Positions 8,113 through 17,528 of a stretch of DNA of 35,973 nt are shown in pieces (the stretch's first letter is position 1; every line of letters begins with the position of its first letter). A program made the translations under genes and the position numbers. Source of the stretch: Rubellimicrobium sp. (lineage in GTDB: Bacteria > Pseudomonadota > Alphaproteobacteria > Rhodobacterales > Rhodobacteraceae); assembly GCA_019454835.1 (NCBI GenBank), contig JACFNP010000036.1:1-35973 (forward strand), read 5' to 3'. Below the pieces are notes generated by a model that saw only the letters and a program-made list of their open reading frames with translations, made no database searches and had not been told where the DNA came from.

Positions 8113-9333
8113 TCACAAATCCATCAGCAACCGGCGCGGGTCTTCCAGTGCGTCGCGCACGCGGACGAGGAACGTCACCGCGCCCTTGCCGTCCACCACG
8201 CGGTGATCGTAGCTCAGCGCGAGATACATCATCGGGCGAATGACGATCTGGCCGCCCACGACGACGGGGCGGTCCTGAATCCGGTGCATCCCCAGAATCC
8301 CCGACTGCGGCGGGTTCAGGATCGGCGAGGACATCAGCGAGCCGTAGATGCCGCCGTTCGAGATGGTGAAGGTGCCGCCCTGCAGGTCTTCCATCGCCAG
8401 CTTGCCGTCACGCGCCTTCACGCCCAGTTCGGCGATGTCCTTCTCGATCTGCGCAAACCCCTTGGTGTCGGCGTCGCGCACCACCGGCACGACAAGACCC
8501 GAGGGCGAGCCGACGGCCACGCCCATGTGCACGTAGTTCTTGTAGACGATCTCGTCGCCGTCGATTTCGGCGTTGACCTCGGGCACCTCGTGCAGCGCAT
8601 GGACGCAGGCCCTGGTGAAGAACGACATGAAGCCGAGCTTCACGCCGTGTTTCTTCTGGAATTCATCCTTGTAGGTGTTGCGCAGCTCCATGACCGCACT
8701 CATGTCGACCTCGTTGTAGGTGGTCAGCATCGCGGCGGTGTTCTGGGCGTCCTTCAGGCGCCGGGCGATGGTCTGGCGCAGGCGCGACATGCGCACCCGT
8801 TCCTCGCGCGCGGCATCGGCGGCGTCCACGGGCGCGCGCTGGACGGGGGCGGGGGCGGGCTGCGCGGGGGCGGGCGCCGGGGCGGCGGCAGCCGCCGCAG
8901 CGGCGGCGACGGCATCCTCCTTCATCACCCGCCCGTCGCGGCCGGTGCCGGTGACGGCGGCGGGATCGAGGCCCGCTTCGGCCATCACCCGTTTCGCCGA
9001 GGGCGCATCCTCGACATCGCCGCGCGTGGGGGCGGGGGCGGGTTGCGGCGCGGGCGCTGCGGCAGCGGGGGCCGGTGCGGCAGGGCTGGCCGTGGCGCCC
9101 TCGCTGATCGTGGCAAGCAGCGCCTCGACACCCACGTTGGCGCCCTCGGGGGCGACGATTTCCGCGACGACACCCGCCACCGGCGAGGGCACCTCGACCG
9201 TGACCTTGTCGGTTTCAAGTTCGCAGAGCATCTCGTCCACCGCGACGGCATCGCCGGGCTTCTTGAACCAGGTCGCCACCGTGGCCTCGGTGACGCTTTC
9301 GCCCAGGGTGGGCACGCGGACTTCGGTTGTCAT
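8113..9333 (-). CDS. odhB: Dihydrolipoyllysine-residue succinyltransferase, E2 of 2-oxoglutarate dehydrogenase
   Basis: The 406-residue E2 core transfers the succinyl group from lipoyl-lysine to CoA. The N-terminal lipoyl domain (residues 1-78) has [14 protein letters not shown] with the lipoylated Lys43. An Ala/Pro-rich linker follows. The E1/E3-binding domain is near residues 112-146 ([19 protein letters not shown]). A second Ala/Pro linker leads to the catalytic domain, ending with SYDHRVVDG, where His377 and Asp381 are catalytic. It is the last gene of the operon, starting one base after the sucA stop with GGGGAAGTGAC before the ATG. The E3 gene (lpd) that usually follows is not in this window; two repeats lie downstream instead. 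Confidence 0.95.
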   Translation of the reverse strand: MTTEVRVPTLGESVTEATVATWFKKPGDAVAVDEMLCELETDKVTVEVPSPVAGVVAEIVAPEGANVGVEALLATISEGATASPAAPAPAAAAPAPQPAPAPTRGDVEDAPSAKRVMAEAGLDPAAVTGTGRDGRVMKEDAVAAAAAAAAAPAPAPAQPAPAPVQRAPVDAADAAREERVRMSRLRQTIARRLKDAQNTAAMLTTYNEVDMSAVMELRNTYKDEFQKKHGVKLGFMSFFTRACVHALHEVPEVNAEIDGDEIVYKNYVHMGVAVGSPSGLVVPVVRDADTKGFAQIEKDIAELGVKARDGKLAMEDLQGGTFTISNGGIYGSLMSSPILNPPQSGILGMHRIQDRPVVVGGQIVIRPMMYLALSYDHRVVDGKGAVTFLVRVRDALEDPRRLLMDL

Positions 9334-9334
9334 G

Positions 9335-12292
9335 TCACTTCCCCTCGATGGTGAGCGCCTCGTTCACGAGGGCGTCCTGTTCGGTCTTGTGCTGGCTCAT
9401 CAGCCCGGTGGCGGGCGAGGCCGACATCCTGCGCCCGACATAGCGCGCGCGGGTATGGGCGGCGCCCAGCCGTTCGAGGATCATCTCGAGCGGCGGCTCG
9501 ATGAAGGTCCAGGCGCCCTGATTCTGCGGCTCTTCCTGACACCAGACCATTTCCGCCTGCAGGAAGCGGCCCAGTTCGGTCATCAGCGACTTGGTCGGCA
9601 CCGGATAAAGCTGTTCGACGCGCAGCAGGTAGATGTCGTCGATCCCGCGCCGGTCGCGTTCCTCGAGCAGGTCGAAATAGACCTTGCCCGAGCACATCAC
9701 CACGCGGCGGATCCGGTCGTCGGGTTGCAGCACCGTATCCGAATTGCCGTATTGCGCATCGTCCCACAGCACGCGGCGAAAGACCGAGCCGGTCTGCATT
9801 TCCTCGGCCCGCGACACCGCGAGGTGATGGCGCAGCAACGATTTCGGCGTCATCAGGATCAGCGGCTTGCGGATGTCCCGATGCACCTGGCGGCGCAGGA
9901 TGTGAAAATAATTCGACGGCGTCGTGCAGTTGGCGACGATCCAGTTGTCTTCCGCCGACATCTGCAGGAAGCGTTCCAGTCGCGCCGAGGAATGTTCCGG
10001 CCCCTGTCCTTCAAACCCGTGCGGCAGCAGCGCCACGAAGCCCGACATGCGCAGCCATTTCGATTCGGACGACGAGATGAACTGGTCGAACATGATCTGC
10101 GCGCCGTTGGCAAAGTCGCCGAACTGCGCCTCCCACAGGGTCAGGCCGTTGGGTTCGGACAGCGAATAGCCGTATTCAAAGCCGAGCACCGCATATTCGG
10201 ACAGCATCGAGTCGATGACCTCGTAGCGCGCCTGCCCCTCGCGGATGTGGTTGAGGGGATAGTAGCGTTCCTCGGTGACCTGGTCGACGAAGGCCGACTG
10301 GCGATGGCTGAACGTGCCGCGCGTGCAGTCCTGGCCCGACAGGCGCACCGGAAAGCCCTCGAGTTCCAGCGAGCCGAAGGCCAGCGCCTCGGCGGTGGCC
10401 CAGTCGAAGCCCTTGCCGGTGGCGAACATCTCTTCCTTGGCGGCAAGCTGGCGGTGCACCGTCCGGTGCAGGTTGAAGCCGTCGGGCGCCTTCACCAGCG
10501 CGCGGCCGATCTCGGCCATCACCTCGGGGGTGATGCCGGTGGCGCCGGGTTCGTAGCCCTCGCCGTCGGCGGGGGTGATCTTCTTCCAGCGCCCGTCCAG
10601 CCAGTCGGCCTTGTTGGGGCGATAGTCCTTGCCGGCCTCGAACTCGTCGTTGAGATGGGCCTGGAAGGCGGCCTTCATCTCCTCGATCTCGCCCTCGGGG
10701 ATGAGATTGTCGGCCACCAGCCGTTCCGTATAAAGCTGCAGGGTCGTCTTCTGCTTCTTGATGCGGGTATACATCGCCGGGTTGGTGAACATCGGCTCGT
10801 CGCCCTCGTTGTGACCGAAGCGGCGATAGCAGAAGATGTCGATGACCACGTCCTTGTGGAACTTCTGCCGGAATTCGGTCGCCACGCGGGCGGCATGGAC
10901 CACGGCCTCGGGGTCGTCGCCGTTGACGTGGAAGATCGGCGCCTCGACGATCAGCGCGATGTCGGTCGGATAGGGCGAGGTGCGGCTGTAGGCGGGCGCG
11001 GTGGTGAATCCGATCTGGTTGTTCACGACGATATGGATGGTGCCGCCGGTGCGGTGGCCCTTGATGCCGGAAAGCTGGAAACATTCCGCCACGACGCCCT
11101 GACCGGCGAATGCCGCGTCGCCGTGCAGCAGGATCGGCAGCACGCGCGAACGGTCGATGTCGTTCTTCTGGTCCTGCTTGGCGCGCACCTTGCCCAGCAC
11201 GACCGGGTTGACCGCTTCCAGATGCGACGGGTTCGCGGTCAGCGACAGGTGGACCTTGTTGCCGTCGAATTCGCGGTCCGAGGACGAGCCGAGGTGATAT
11301 TTCACGTCACCCGAGCCTTCGACATCGTCGGGCTTGTAGCTGCCGCCGTGGAATTCGTGGAACAGGGCGCGAAACGGCTTGCCCATGACGTTGGCCAGCA
11401 CGTTCAGCCGCCCCCGGTGCGGCATCCCGATGACGATTTCATCGACACCAAGCTGGCCGCCGCGCTTGATGATCTGCTCCATCGCCGGGATCAGCGATTC
11501 GCCGCCGTCGATGCCGAAGCGCTTGGTGCCGACAAAGCGGATCTGGCAGAATTTCTCGAAACCCTCGGCCTCGACCAGCCGGTTGAGGATCGCCTTGCGG
11601 CCCTGCCTGGTAAAGCTGATCTCCTTGCCGTAGCCCTCGATGCGGGCCTTCAGCCAGGCGGCTTCCTCGGGGTTGGAGATGTGCATGTATTGCAGCGTGA
11701 AGGTGCCGCAATAGGTGCGCCGCACGAGGTCGAGAATCTGGCGCAGCGACGCCATTTCCAGCCCGAGCACGTTGTCGATGAAGATCGGCCGGTCCATGTC
11801 GGCCTCGGTGAACCCGTAGGACGCGGGTTCGAGTTCGGGATGCGGCTCCTCGTCGCGCATCCCCAGCGGGTCGAGATCGGCGATCAGGTGGCCGCGGATG
11901 CGGTAGGCGCGGATCAGCATCAGCGCGCGCAGGGAATCGAGCACCGCCTGCCGGACCTGGCCCTCGTTCAGGGTCACGCCCTTTTCGGCGGCGCGGGCGG
12001 CGATCTTCTCGCCCGCCTTCTGCGGATCGGCGGGCCATTGCCCGTCAAGTGCGGCGATCAGCTCGCCCGACGGCTGTGGCGGCCAGTCGGGCCGCGCCCA
12101 GGACGGGCCTGCGGCATTGGCCGCCGCCAGGTCGGCGCCGTCGCCCAGCGCGGCGAAGAAGGCCGCCCATGCCGGATCGACGCTGGCCGGATCGGCGGCG
12201 TGGCGCGCGGCGAGATGCTCGACGTAATCGGCATTGCCGCCTTGCAGGAAGGACGAGGAACGGAACTGGTCGTTGGCAGAGAGATCGGTCAC
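9335..12292 (-). CDS. sucA: 2-oxoglutarate dehydrogenase E1 component
   Basis: The 985-residue thiamine-diphosphate-dependent E1 decarboxylates 2-oxoglutarate in the TCA cycle. Recognisable segments include the N-terminal E2-contact region [41 protein letters not shown], the ThDP/Mg site [18 protein letters not shown] with [13 protein letters not shown], and the pyrimidine-domain segment [23 protein letters not shown] at 12292 is the likely start: GAGGGTGA lies just upstream and the encoded N-terminus matches the family. The frame stays open for 540 bases further upstream through antisense-free sucD sequence, but that part is not coding. Length is normal for the family. Confidence 0.95.
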   Translation of the reverse strand: MTDLSANDQFRSSSFLQGGNADYVEHLAARHAADPASVDPAWAAFFAALGDGADLAAANAAGPSWARPDWPPQPSGELIAALDGQWPADPQKAGEKIAARAAEKGVTLNEGQVRQAVLDSLRALMLIRAYRIRGHLIADLDPLGMRDEEPHPELEPASYGFTEADMDRPIFIDNVLGLEMASLRQILDLVRRTYCGTFTLQYMHISNPEEAAWLKARIEGYGKEISFTRQGRKAILNRLVEAEGFEKFCQIRFVGTKRFGIDGGESLIPAMEQIIKRGGQLGVDEIVIGMPHRGRLNVLANVMGKPFRALFHEFHGGSYKPDDVEGSGDVKYHLGSSSDREFDGNKVHLSLTANPSHLEAVNPVVLGKVRAKQDQKNDIDRSRVLPILLHGDAAFAGQGVVAECFQLSGIKGHRTGGTIHIVVNNQIGFTTAPAYSRTSPYPTDIALIVEAPIFHVNGDDPEAVVHAARVATEFRQKFHKDVVIDIFCYRRFGHNEGDEPMFTNPAMYTRIKKQKTTLQLYTERLVADNLIPEGEIEEMKAAFQAHLNDEFEAGKDYRPNKADWLDGRWKKITPADGEGYEPGATGITPEVMAEIGRALVKAPDGFNLHRTVHRQLAAKEEMFATGKGFDWATAEALAFGSLELEGFPVRLSGQDCTRGTFSHRQSAFVDQVTEERYYPLNHIREGQARYEVIDSMLSEYAVLGFEYGYSLSEPNGLTLWEAQFGDFANGAQIMFDQFISSSESKWLRMSGFVALLPHGFEGQGPEHSSARLERFLQMSAEDNWIVANCTTPSNYFHILRRQVHRDIRKPLILMTPKSLLRHHLAVSRAEEMQTGSVFRRVLWDDAQYGNSDTVLQPDDRIRRVVMCSGKVYFDLLEERDRRGIDDIYLLRVEQLYPVPTKSLMTELGRFLQAEMVWCQEEPQNQGAWTFIEPPLEMILERLGAAHTRARYVGRRMSASPATGLMSQHKTEQDALVNEALTIEGK

Positions 12293-12318
12293 CGAGTCAC
12301 CCTCATGTAGGACTGGAA

Positions 12319-12338
12319 GGGCGGGCAGGACCCCGCCC
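12319..12338 (-). other. Hairpin between sucD and sucA
   Basis: GGGCGGG and CCCGCCC (7-bp stem, 6-nt loop) occupy most of the 50-nt sucD-sucA gap. No T-run follows. A processing site or partial terminator that adjusts SucCD against SucA-OdhB levels is possible. Confidence 0.45.
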
Positions 12339-12342
12339 GGCG

Positions 12343-13227
12343 TCATTTTCCCATCGCGGCAAGCACGGCCTGCCCCAGCGTGGCCGGGCTGTCGGCCACC
12401 ACGATGCCGGCGGCCTTCATCGCTTCGATCTTCGAGTCCGCGTCGCCATGCCCGCCCGAGACGATGGCGCCCGCATGGCCCATCCGCCGCCCCGGCGGCG
12501 CGGTGCGTCCGGCGATGAAGCCCGCGACGGGCTTGGCTCGTCCGGCGCGGCGTTCGTCGGCCAGAAAGCGCGCGGCGTCTTCCTCGGCCTGGCCGCCGAT
12601 CTCGCCGATCATGATGATCGCCTCGGTTTCGGGGTCGGCAAGGAACATTTCCAGCACATCCACATGCTCGAGCCCCTTGATCGGGTCGCCGCCGATGCCG
12701 ATGGCCGAAGACTGGCCGAGGCCCACATCCGTCGTCTGTTTCACGGCCTCGTAGGTCAGCGTCCCCGAGCGCGATACCACCCCCACCTTGCCGCGCGAGA
12801 AGATGTTGCCCGGCATGATGCCGATCTTGCATTCGCCGGGCGTCATCACGCCGGGGCAGTTCGGCCCGACCAGCCGCGAGGACGACCCCGACAGCGCCCG
12901 CTTGACCCGCATCATGTCGAGCACCGGGATACCTTCGGTGATGCAGACGATCAGCGGCACTTCGGCGTCGATGGCCTCGAGGATGGAATCGGCGGCGAAG
13001 GGCGGCGGCACGTAGATCACCGACGCATCGGCGCCGGTCGCGTCGCGCGCTTCGTGCACCGAATTGAACACCGGCAGGCCAAGATGTTCCTGCCCGCCCT
13101 TGCCGGGCGTGACGCCGCCCACCATGCGGGTGCCGTAGGCGATGGCCTGTTCGGTGTGGAACGTCCCCTGCGAGCCGGTAAGGCCCTGACAGATGACGCG
13201 GGTGGATTTGTCGATGAGAATGGCCAT
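12343..13227 (-). CDS. sucD: Succinate-CoA ligase, alpha subunit
   Basis: The 294-residue alpha subunit carries the CoA-binding Rossmann domain and the phosphohistidine of succinyl-CoA synthetase. Visible are [67 protein letters not shown] and GIGGDPIKG. The active-site histidine is His251 in [13 protein letters not shown]. It works with SucC to make ATP or GTP from succinyl-CoA. It is separated from sucC by a small membrane-protein gene, with a 10-nt gap to that gene. Confidence 0.96.
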   Translation of the reverse strand: MAILIDKSTRVICQGLTGSQGTFHTEQAIAYGTRMVGGVTPGKGGQEHLGLPVFNSVHEARDATGADASVIYVPPPFAADSILEAIDAEVPLIVCITEGIPVLDMMRVKRALSGSSSRLVGPNCPGVMTPGECKIGIMPGNIFSRGKVGVVSRSGTLTYEAVKQTTDVGLGQSSAIGIGGDPIKGLEHVDVLEMFLADPETEAIIMIGEIGGQAEEDAARFLADERRAGRAKPVAGFIAGRTAPPGRRMGHAGAIVSGGHGDADSKIEAMKAAGIVVADSPATLGQAVLAAMGK

Positions 13228-13237
13228 GAACCTGCCC

Positions 13238-13513
13238 CTAGTCCGAAAAGATTGCCGCCGCGCCGTGCCACAGCGCCACCGCCAGCGCGACCAGCGCCAT
13301 CAGCCGCGAGATCCAGAGCGCAAGGCGAAACACCACGGGTTCCAGCGCGCGCAAGGGGCGGCCCAGCCCGACCCGGTCGGCGAGGCCGCGCTGCCAGCGC
13401 ACCAGCACGTCGTCGTCGCGCGCCGCCGCCATGGCGCCGATGGCCAGTGACAGCGCGGCGACGACCAGAAAGAACCCGAAGGCCACCGCCGCGATGACGA
13501 GGTGTTCGCTCAC
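13238..13513 (-). CDS. Small two-helix membrane protein between sucC and sucD
   Basis: This 91-residue protein has two predicted transmembrane segments, about residues 4-28 ([20 protein letters not shown]) and 62-88 ([20 protein letters not shown]). A basic, soluble stretch lies between them. I recognise no family. It is real rather than a shadow because it fits tightly: its GTG start overlaps the sucC stop (GTGA), and sucD begins 10 nt after its stop. Translational coupling to sucC suggests a conserved place in the operon. A membrane tether or assembly role for TCA enzymes is speculation. Confidence 0.75.
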   Translation of the reverse strand: MSEHLVIAAVAFGFFLVVAALSLAIGAMAAARDDDVLVRWQRGLADRVGLGRPLRALEPVVFRLALWISRLMALVALAVALWHGAAAIFSD

Positions 13514-14703
13514 CCCTTCACCGCCTTGACGATCTTGCGCGCCGCGTCGCCCAGATCGTCGGCGGCGATGACGTTGAGGCCGGAATCGTTGATGATCTTC
13601 TTGCCCAGATCGACGTTGGTGCCTTCCAGCCGCACCACCAGCGGCACCTGCAGGCCCACTTCCTTCACGGCGGCGACGATGCCTTCGGCGATGATGTCGC
13701 AGCGCATGATGCCGCCGAAGATGTTCACCAGAATCCCCTTCACATGAGGGTCGGAGGTGATGATCTTGAAGGCTTCGGTCACCTTTTCCCTGGTGGCGCC
13801 GCCGCCCACGTCAAGAAAGTTGGCGGGTTCCGAGCCGAACAGCTTGATGATGTCCATGGTCGCCATGGCCAGCCCGGCGCCGTTCACCATGCAGCCGATC
13901 TCGCCGTCAAGGGCGATGTAGTTCAGGTCGAAGCGCGAGGCGGCGAGTTCCTTGGGGTCTTCCTCGCTCTCGTCGCGCAGGGATTCGATCTCGTGCTGGC
14001 GGAACAGCGCGTTGTTGTCGAAGCCCATCTTGGCATCGAGGCATTTCAGGTCGCCCTGTTTCGTCACGATCAGCGGGTTGATCTCGACGAGTTCGGCGTC
14101 GCGCTGGCGGAACAGCCGATACAGCGTCCCGGCCAGCTTCACGCATTGCTTCACCTGGTCGCCCTTCAGCCCCAGCGCAAAGGCGATGCGGCGGCCATGG
14201 AAGGGCTGAAAGCCGGTCGCGGGGTCGATGGCGAAGGACAGGATGCGCTCGGGCGTGGTGCGGGCGACTTCCTCGATGTCCATGCCGCCCTCGGTCGAGG
14301 CGACAAAGGAGATGCGGCTGGATTTGCGGTCGACGAGCAGCGCGAGATACAGTTCGCGCGCGATCTCGGCGCCTTCCTCGATATAGACCCGGTTCACCTG
14401 CTTGCCCGCCGGTCCGGTCTGCAGGGTCACCAATGTGCGGCCCAGCATCCGCCGCGCTTCCTCGGCTGCCTGCTCGACCGACGAGGTGATGCGGACACCG
14501 CCCTTGTCGCCCGCCTCGCGTTCGAGGAAACGGCCCTTGCCCCGGCCCCCGGCGTGAATCTGCGCCTTGACGACCCAGGCGGGGCCGTCGAGTTCCCCGG
14601 CGGCGATCTTGGCATCCTCGGCGCGGGTGACGACCCGACCGTCGCTGACCGGCGCTCCGGCGGCGCGCAGCAGCGCCTTGGCCTGATATTCGTGGATGTT
14701 CAT
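13510..14703 (-). CDS. sucC: Succinate-CoA ligase, beta subunit
   Basis: The 397-residue beta subunit holds the ATP-grasp nucleotide site and the succinate site. Markers are the N-terminal [93 protein letters not shown] and [16 protein letters not shown]. The gatekeeper region does not let me decide between ATP and GTP preference. It is first in the operon. ATG at 14703 has GGAGAGG six to seven bases upstream. mdh, which often precedes sucC in alphaproteobacteria, is absent here; a cold-shock gene lies upstream. Confidence 0.96.
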   Translation of the reverse strand: MNIHEYQAKALLRAAGAPVSDGRVVTRAEDAKIAAGELDGPAWVVKAQIHAGGRGKGRFLEREAGDKGGVRITSSVEQAAEEARRMLGRTLVTLQTGPAGKQVNRVYIEEGAEIARELYLALLVDRKSSRISFVASTEGGMDIEEVARTTPERILSFAIDPATGFQPFHGRRIAFALGLKGDQVKQCVKLAGTLYRLFRQRDAELVEINPLIVTKQGDLKCLDAKMGFDNNALFRQHEIESLRDESEEDPKELAASRFDLNYIALDGEIGCMVNGAGLAMATMDIIKLFGSEPANFLDVGGGATREKVTEAFKIITSDPHVKGILVNIFGGIMRCDIIAEGIVAAVKEVGLQVPLVVRLEGTNVDLGKKIINDSGLNVIAADDLGDAARKIVKAVKG

Positions 14704-14731
14704 GCGCCTCTCCGTCAGCCCGTCCAGCCGC

Positions 14732-14760
14732 CCTATAGGACAGCCGATCCGGTTTCAGAA
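14732..14760 (-). promoter_or_regulatory. Candidate promoter of the suc operon
   Basis: On the minus strand, TTCTGA (14755-14760) and TATAGG (14732-14737) are spaced by 17 bp, 29 nt upstream of the sucC start. The match is moderate (three and four of six bases). The palindrome pair at 14798-14827 lies further upstream, where an activator could bind. Confidence 0.35.
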
Positions 14761-14797
14761 GGGTGGACGGTGCCGGAGGTGCCGAAACCCCACGTTC

Positions 14798-14827
14798 GTG
14801 ATCACAGCGTTTCCGCGTGTGATCACA
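14798..14827. promoter_or_regulatory. Paired GTGATCAC palindromes upstream of sucC
   Basis: GTGATCAC occurs at 14798-14805 and again at 14819-14826, the second inside the longer palindrome TGTGATCACA. The centres are 21 bp apart, two turns of the helix, so two bound dimers would sit on the same face. The pair is in the 220-nt gap between the cold-shock gene and sucC, about 100-125 nt before the sucC start. The sequence resembles operators of dimeric helix-turn-helix regulators such as the GntR type. The regulator is unknown. Confidence 0.45.
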
Positions 14828-14923
14828 ACCAGCCGCAAGCGCCGCCCGAACGGTGCCGGATCATGGGCCGGAGGGATTCGCCACGGCGAGTCGCCGAAGG
14901 AATCGCATGACGCCCGGCGCGGC

Positions 14924-15130
14924 TCAGAGCTTGCGCAGGTTTCCCGCCATCGTGCGTCCGTCGCGCCCCTCGATCAGCTCGTACTCGACCTTCTGGTTGT
15001 CGGCGAGGCCGGTCAGCCCCGCGCGTTCGACTGCCGAGATATGCACGAACACGTCATTGCCGCCATCGTCGGGGGCGATGAATCCGAAACCCTTGGTCGT
15101 GTTGAACCATTTCACGGTGCCCTGGGGCAT
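14924..15130 (-). CDS. Cold-shock domain protein
   Basis: A 68-residue single cold-shock domain protein that binds single-stranded RNA and DNA. MPQGTVKWFNTTKGFGFI contains RNP1 (KGFGFI), and DVFVHISAVERAG contains RNP2. ATG at 15130 has GGAGAAGGA upstream; in-frame ATG at 15142 lacks a ribosome-binding site. The predicted promoter at 15213-15241 would give a leader of about 75 nt, typical of csp genes that are regulated after transcription. It is divergent from the ArsC-like gene. Confidence 0.93.
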   Translation of the reverse strand: MPQGTVKWFNTTKGFGFIAPDDGGNDVFVHISAVERAGLTGLADNQKVEYELIEGRDGRTMAGNLRKL

Positions 15131-15212
15131 GTCCTTCTCCATCGTCGTGCCGCCCGGACTGCGGGCAGCGGGCCGGGCGCCCGGCTTGCCTTTGCCGCCG
15201 ACCGCCGCGAAG

Positions 15213-15241
15213 ATTGTGCGTCGCCGGGGGACACTTGGCAA
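15213..15241 (-). promoter_or_regulatory. Promoter of the cold-shock gene
   Basis: On the minus strand TTGCCA (15236-15241) and CACAAT (15213-15218) are separated by exactly 17 bp, with five and four of six consensus matches. Transcription would begin near 15206. It sits in the 150-nt divergent region shared with the ArsC-like gene. Confidence 0.5.
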
Positions 15242-15280
15242 TCATTCGTTGTGCAGGACGGGGCGGAAGGCGGGCAGCAG

Positions 15281-15604
15281 ATGCGGGTTTGGGGGCTGAA
15301 GACCTGTGACACGACGCGCAAGGCGCTGGCCGCGTTGCGCGAGGCCGGGCACGAGGTCACCTTCGTCGATGTGCGCGAATCAGGCATCGATGCCGCGCTG
15401 GCCGCGCAGATTGTGGCGCTGTCGGGCGACCGGGCCGTCAACCGCGCCTCGGCCACCTGGCGCGGGCTGGGCGCCGAGGAACGCGACGCCGCGCCCGAGA
15501 CCCTGCTTCAGCGCCACCCGCTCTTGATGAAGCGCCCGGTGATCCGTTCGGGCGACGACTGGACGCAGGGCTGGGACGACACCGCGCGCCGCCGCTGGCT
15601 GTAA
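15281..15604 (+). CDS. ArsC/Spx-family (YffB-like) reductase
   Basis: A 107-residue thioredoxin-fold protein of the arsenate reductase ArsC/Spx/YffB family. The N-terminal WGLKTCDTTRKALAALREAGHEV carries the single active-site cysteine, Cys9, in the YffB-like CDTTRKA context. The C-terminal LLMKRPVIRSG holds the conserved arginine before cis-Pro. The YffB subgroup has no proven arsenate role, and no ars genes are nearby, so a glutathione-dependent thiol reductase is an equally good description. ATG at 15281 was chosen because the fold starts there; GGAAGG lies about 11 bases upstream. Confidence 0.85.
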   Translation: MRVWGLKTCDTTRKALAALREAGHEVTFVDVRESGIDAALAAQIVALSGDRAVNRASATWRGLGAEERDAAPETLLQRHPLLMKRPVIRSGDDWTQGWDDTARRRWL

Positions 15605-15626
15605 CGCCGGGCGGGCGCGGCGCGGA

Positions 15627-16028
15627 TCACTCGGGGTAGGCGGCGATGCAGGCCTGGGTCTGCGCCTGCGCCTGCCGTTCCAGCACCCGTTGCTGCGCGA
15701 CAAGCTGGTCCAGCTTGCGCCGCTCGGCGGCGATGTCGATGGTCACTGGCACCTGGGTGTCGAAGACATCGGTGCGTTCGCAATCATACCGGAAGCTGAA
15801 GCTGTTGCCCTCGGCATCCTTGCCCTGCCCGGTGCAGCGCGACGGCACGACGCGCGTTTCCTGCCGGGTTTCCAGCCCGTAGCCGCGCGCGAGATTCTGC
15901 TGCGTCTCGAGGATGAGCGCGTTCACCTGCCGCAGGTCGCGCGTGGCCTCGTTGATGCAGGATTCGCGCGGCGTGGCGCAGGCGGCAAGGATCACGAGCG
16001 AGGCAAGGGCAGGGGCAGCAAGGCGCAT
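15627..16028 (-). CDS. Hypothetical lipoprotein
   Basis: A 133-residue protein with a lipoprotein signal: MRLAAPALASLVILAACATP, lipobox LAAC with Cys17 as the likely lipidated residue. The mature part has further cysteines (about residues 24, 65, 82 and near the C-terminus at 128) that could form disulfides in the periplasm. The C-terminal third is a Gln/Arg-rich helix (RRKLDQLVAQQRVLERQAQA), probably a short coiled coil. I do not recognise a family. ATG at 16028 has GGAGG upstream. It is convergent with the ArsC-like gene, divergent from hemF. Confidence 0.75.
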   Translation of the reverse strand: MRLAAPALASLVILAACATPRESCINEATRDLRQVNALILETQQNLARGYGLETRQETRVVPSRCTGQGKDAEGNSFSFRYDCERTDVFDTQVPVTIDIAAERRKLDQLVAQQRVLERQAQAQTQACIAAYPE

Positions 16029-16122
16029 GGGGCCTCCGGGGGTTGTGAATCTGCGTCGGAATGATGATGCCCCATCGGGGGGCCGACTCGGGCTGATAGG
16101 CAATAACACGAAAGGGTGCGCG

Positions 16123-17016
16123 ATGGCAGAAAACGACATGCAGCGGGAAAAGGACACCGCCGCCGGATGGTTCCGCACCCTGCGCGACAGGGTCGTCGCC
16201 GCCTTCGAGACGCTCGAGGATGCGCAGGCCACCGGTCCGCTGTCCGACCGCGCGCCGGGCCGGTTCGAGGTGACGCCGACCAGGCGGGCGTCCGACGACG
16301 GCAGCGACGCGGGCGGCGGGCTGATGTCGGTGATGCGCGGCGGGCGGGTGTTCGAGAAGGTGGGCGTGAACGTGTCCACCGTGTTCGGGCGCCTGAACCC
16401 GGCGGCACAAAGGGCGATGGCGGCGCGCGGCGTGGCCGGGGTCGCGGATGATCCGCGCTTCTGGGCCTCGGGGATCAGCCTTGTCGCCCACATGCAGAAC
16501 CCGCATGTGCCGTCCGTGCACATGAACACCCGCATGTTCTGGACCCCCGCCGCATGGTGGTTCGGCGGCGGCGCGGACCTGAACCCCTGCATCGAGTATG
16601 CAGATGATACCGCTGCATTTCACGCCGTGCAGAAGGCGCATCTCGATCCGCACGGGGCGGACCTGTATCCTCGGCTGAAGGCCTGGGCCGACGAGTATTT
16701 CTTCATCCCGCACCGGGGCCGCGCGCGCGGGGTCGGCGGGGTGTTCCTTGACGACCATTGCACCGGCGACTGGGCGGCGGATTTCGCCCTGATCCAGGAC
16801 ATGGGACGGGCATTCCTGCCGTCATGGCTGCCGATCACCGAACGGCGGCGCGGGCAGGACTGGGACGAGGCCGACAAGGAGGTGCAACTGGTCCATCGCG
16901 GCCTCTATGCCGAATACAATCTGGTCTATGACCGGGGCACGAAGTTCGGCCTCGCCACCGGCCACAACGCCGATGCCGTGCTGATGAGCCTGCCGCCCAT
17001 GGCGAAGTGGGTGTGA
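16123..17016 (+). CDS. hemF: Oxygen-dependent coproporphyrinogen III oxidase
   Basis: The 297-residue enzyme converts coproporphyrinogen III to protoporphyrinogen IX with O2 in haem and bacteriochlorophyll synthesis. Family features: GGRVFEKVGVNVSTVFG, ASGISLVAHMQNPHVPSVHM followed by NTRMFW, AWWFGGGADLNPC, YFFIPHRGRARGVGGVFLDD, and the C-terminal HRGLYAEYNLVYDRGTKFGL followed by ATGHNADAVLMSLPP. ATG at 16123 follows AAAGGG. Rhodobacteraceae that switch between oxic and anoxic growth usually also have anaerobic HemN/HemZ, not in this window. The 94-nt region before it, shared with the lipoprotein gene, shows no obvious FNR box. Confidence 0.95.
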   Translation: MAENDMQREKDTAAGWFRTLRDRVVAAFETLEDAQATGPLSDRAPGRFEVTPTRRASDDGSDAGGGLMSVMRGGRVFEKVGVNVSTVFGRLNPAAQRAMAARGVAGVADDPRFWASGISLVAHMQNPHVPSVHMNTRMFWTPAAWWFGGGADLNPCIEYADDTAAFHAVQKAHLDPHGADLYPRLKAWADEYFFIPHRGRARGVGGVFLDDHCTGDWAADFALIQDMGRAFLPSWLPITERRRGQDWDEADKEVQLVHRGLYAEYNLVYDRGTKFGLATGHNADAVLMSLPPMAKWV

Positions 17017-17033
17017 ATTCAGAGCATTTCGCA

Positions 17034-17053
17034 GTCAAATGGACTCATTTGAC
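17034..17053. other. Perfect inverted repeat between hemF and a convergent gene
   Basis: GTCAAATG and CATTTGAC form a perfect 8-bp inverted repeat around the 4-nt GACT, 17 nt after the hemF stop and 22 nt before the stop of the convergent gene. It may terminate both transcripts, although no T-run follows. The AT-rich stem stands out from its GC-rich surroundings. Confidence 0.5.
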
Positions 17054-17075
17054 GCCCGCGACAATGCGACACGCC

Positions 17076-17408
17076 CTAACGGGTCGAGTTGAGCTTGCTG
17101 CGCCGGTGCAGCCAGCGGCCCATGCGGCGGCGAAAGCGGATCGTCGCCAGCGTGACCGGCCCGCGCAGCAACGGCAGGTCGAGCGCGAGCAGCAATATGC
17201 CCAGCGGCAGCATCCACAGCCCCAGCACCGGCAGGAAGGACAGCAGCCCGCCAAGGATCAGCAGCACCGCCAGCGGCACGCGGTAGATGCGCGTCCGGTC
17301 GTCCTCGATCCAGTCGAGAAAGCGGTCGAGCCGCGCGTTGCGCCCGCGCAGGACCGCGATCTGGCGATGCAGGCGCGCCTTGAGCTTGCGATGCTGTTCG
17401 GGACTCAT
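17076..17408 (-). CDS. Small membrane protein, PGPGW-like
   Basis: A 110-residue membrane protein. Residues 1-42 form a basic/acidic helix (RKLKARLHRQIAVLRGRNAR). Two hydrophobic segments follow at about 44-62 and 63-85, with the pattern LPVLGLWMLPLGILLLALDL that recalls the PGPGW family of small transmembrane proteins, although the exact PGPGW motif is absent. The C-terminus is strongly basic and probably cytoplasmic. ATG at 17408 was chosen; no strong ribosome-binding site is visible and in-frame starts upstream are possible. Function unknown. Confidence 0.65.
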   Translation of the reverse strand: MSPEQHRKLKARLHRQIAVLRGRNARLDRFLDWIEDDRTRIYRVPLAVLLILGGLLSFLPVLGLWMLPLGILLLALDLPLLRGPVTLATIRFRRRMGRWLHRRSKLNSTR

Positions 17409-17460
17409 GGGGTGAACATGGGACAGCGGGACAGGCCCCGCAATGAATAATTCCGTGTGT

Positions 17461-17474
17461 GGGCGAATTCGCCC
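17461..17474. promoter_or_regulatory. 14-bp perfect palindrome in a divergent promoter region
   Basis: GGGCGAATTCGCCC is a perfect 14-bp palindrome in the 120-nt region between the minus-strand membrane-protein gene and the glycosyltransferase gene. It could be a dimer-binding operator for either gene. No regulator is adjacent. Confidence 0.3.
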
Positions 17475-17528
17475 CGGTGGTGTGGTGATGTTCATGGGTT
17501 GTTCATCATCGCACGCTACAGCGGCAGG

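Noticed and set aside
8720..12310. 1196-codon open frame on the plus strand opposite odhB and sucA
   Set aside because: It is an antisense shadow of two clear TCA-cycle genes, with low-complexity translation and no family features.
12293..12832. Extension of the sucA frame upstream through sucD, giving a 1165-codon ORF
   Set aside because: The extension is an out-of-frame reading of sucD; the family N-terminus begins at GTG 12292 with a ribosome-binding site.
15913..16122. Longer hemF ORF starting at 15913
   Set aside because: The extension overlaps the opposite-strand lipoprotein gene and its ribosome-binding site; the HemF N-terminus fits ATG 16123 with AAAGGG upstream.
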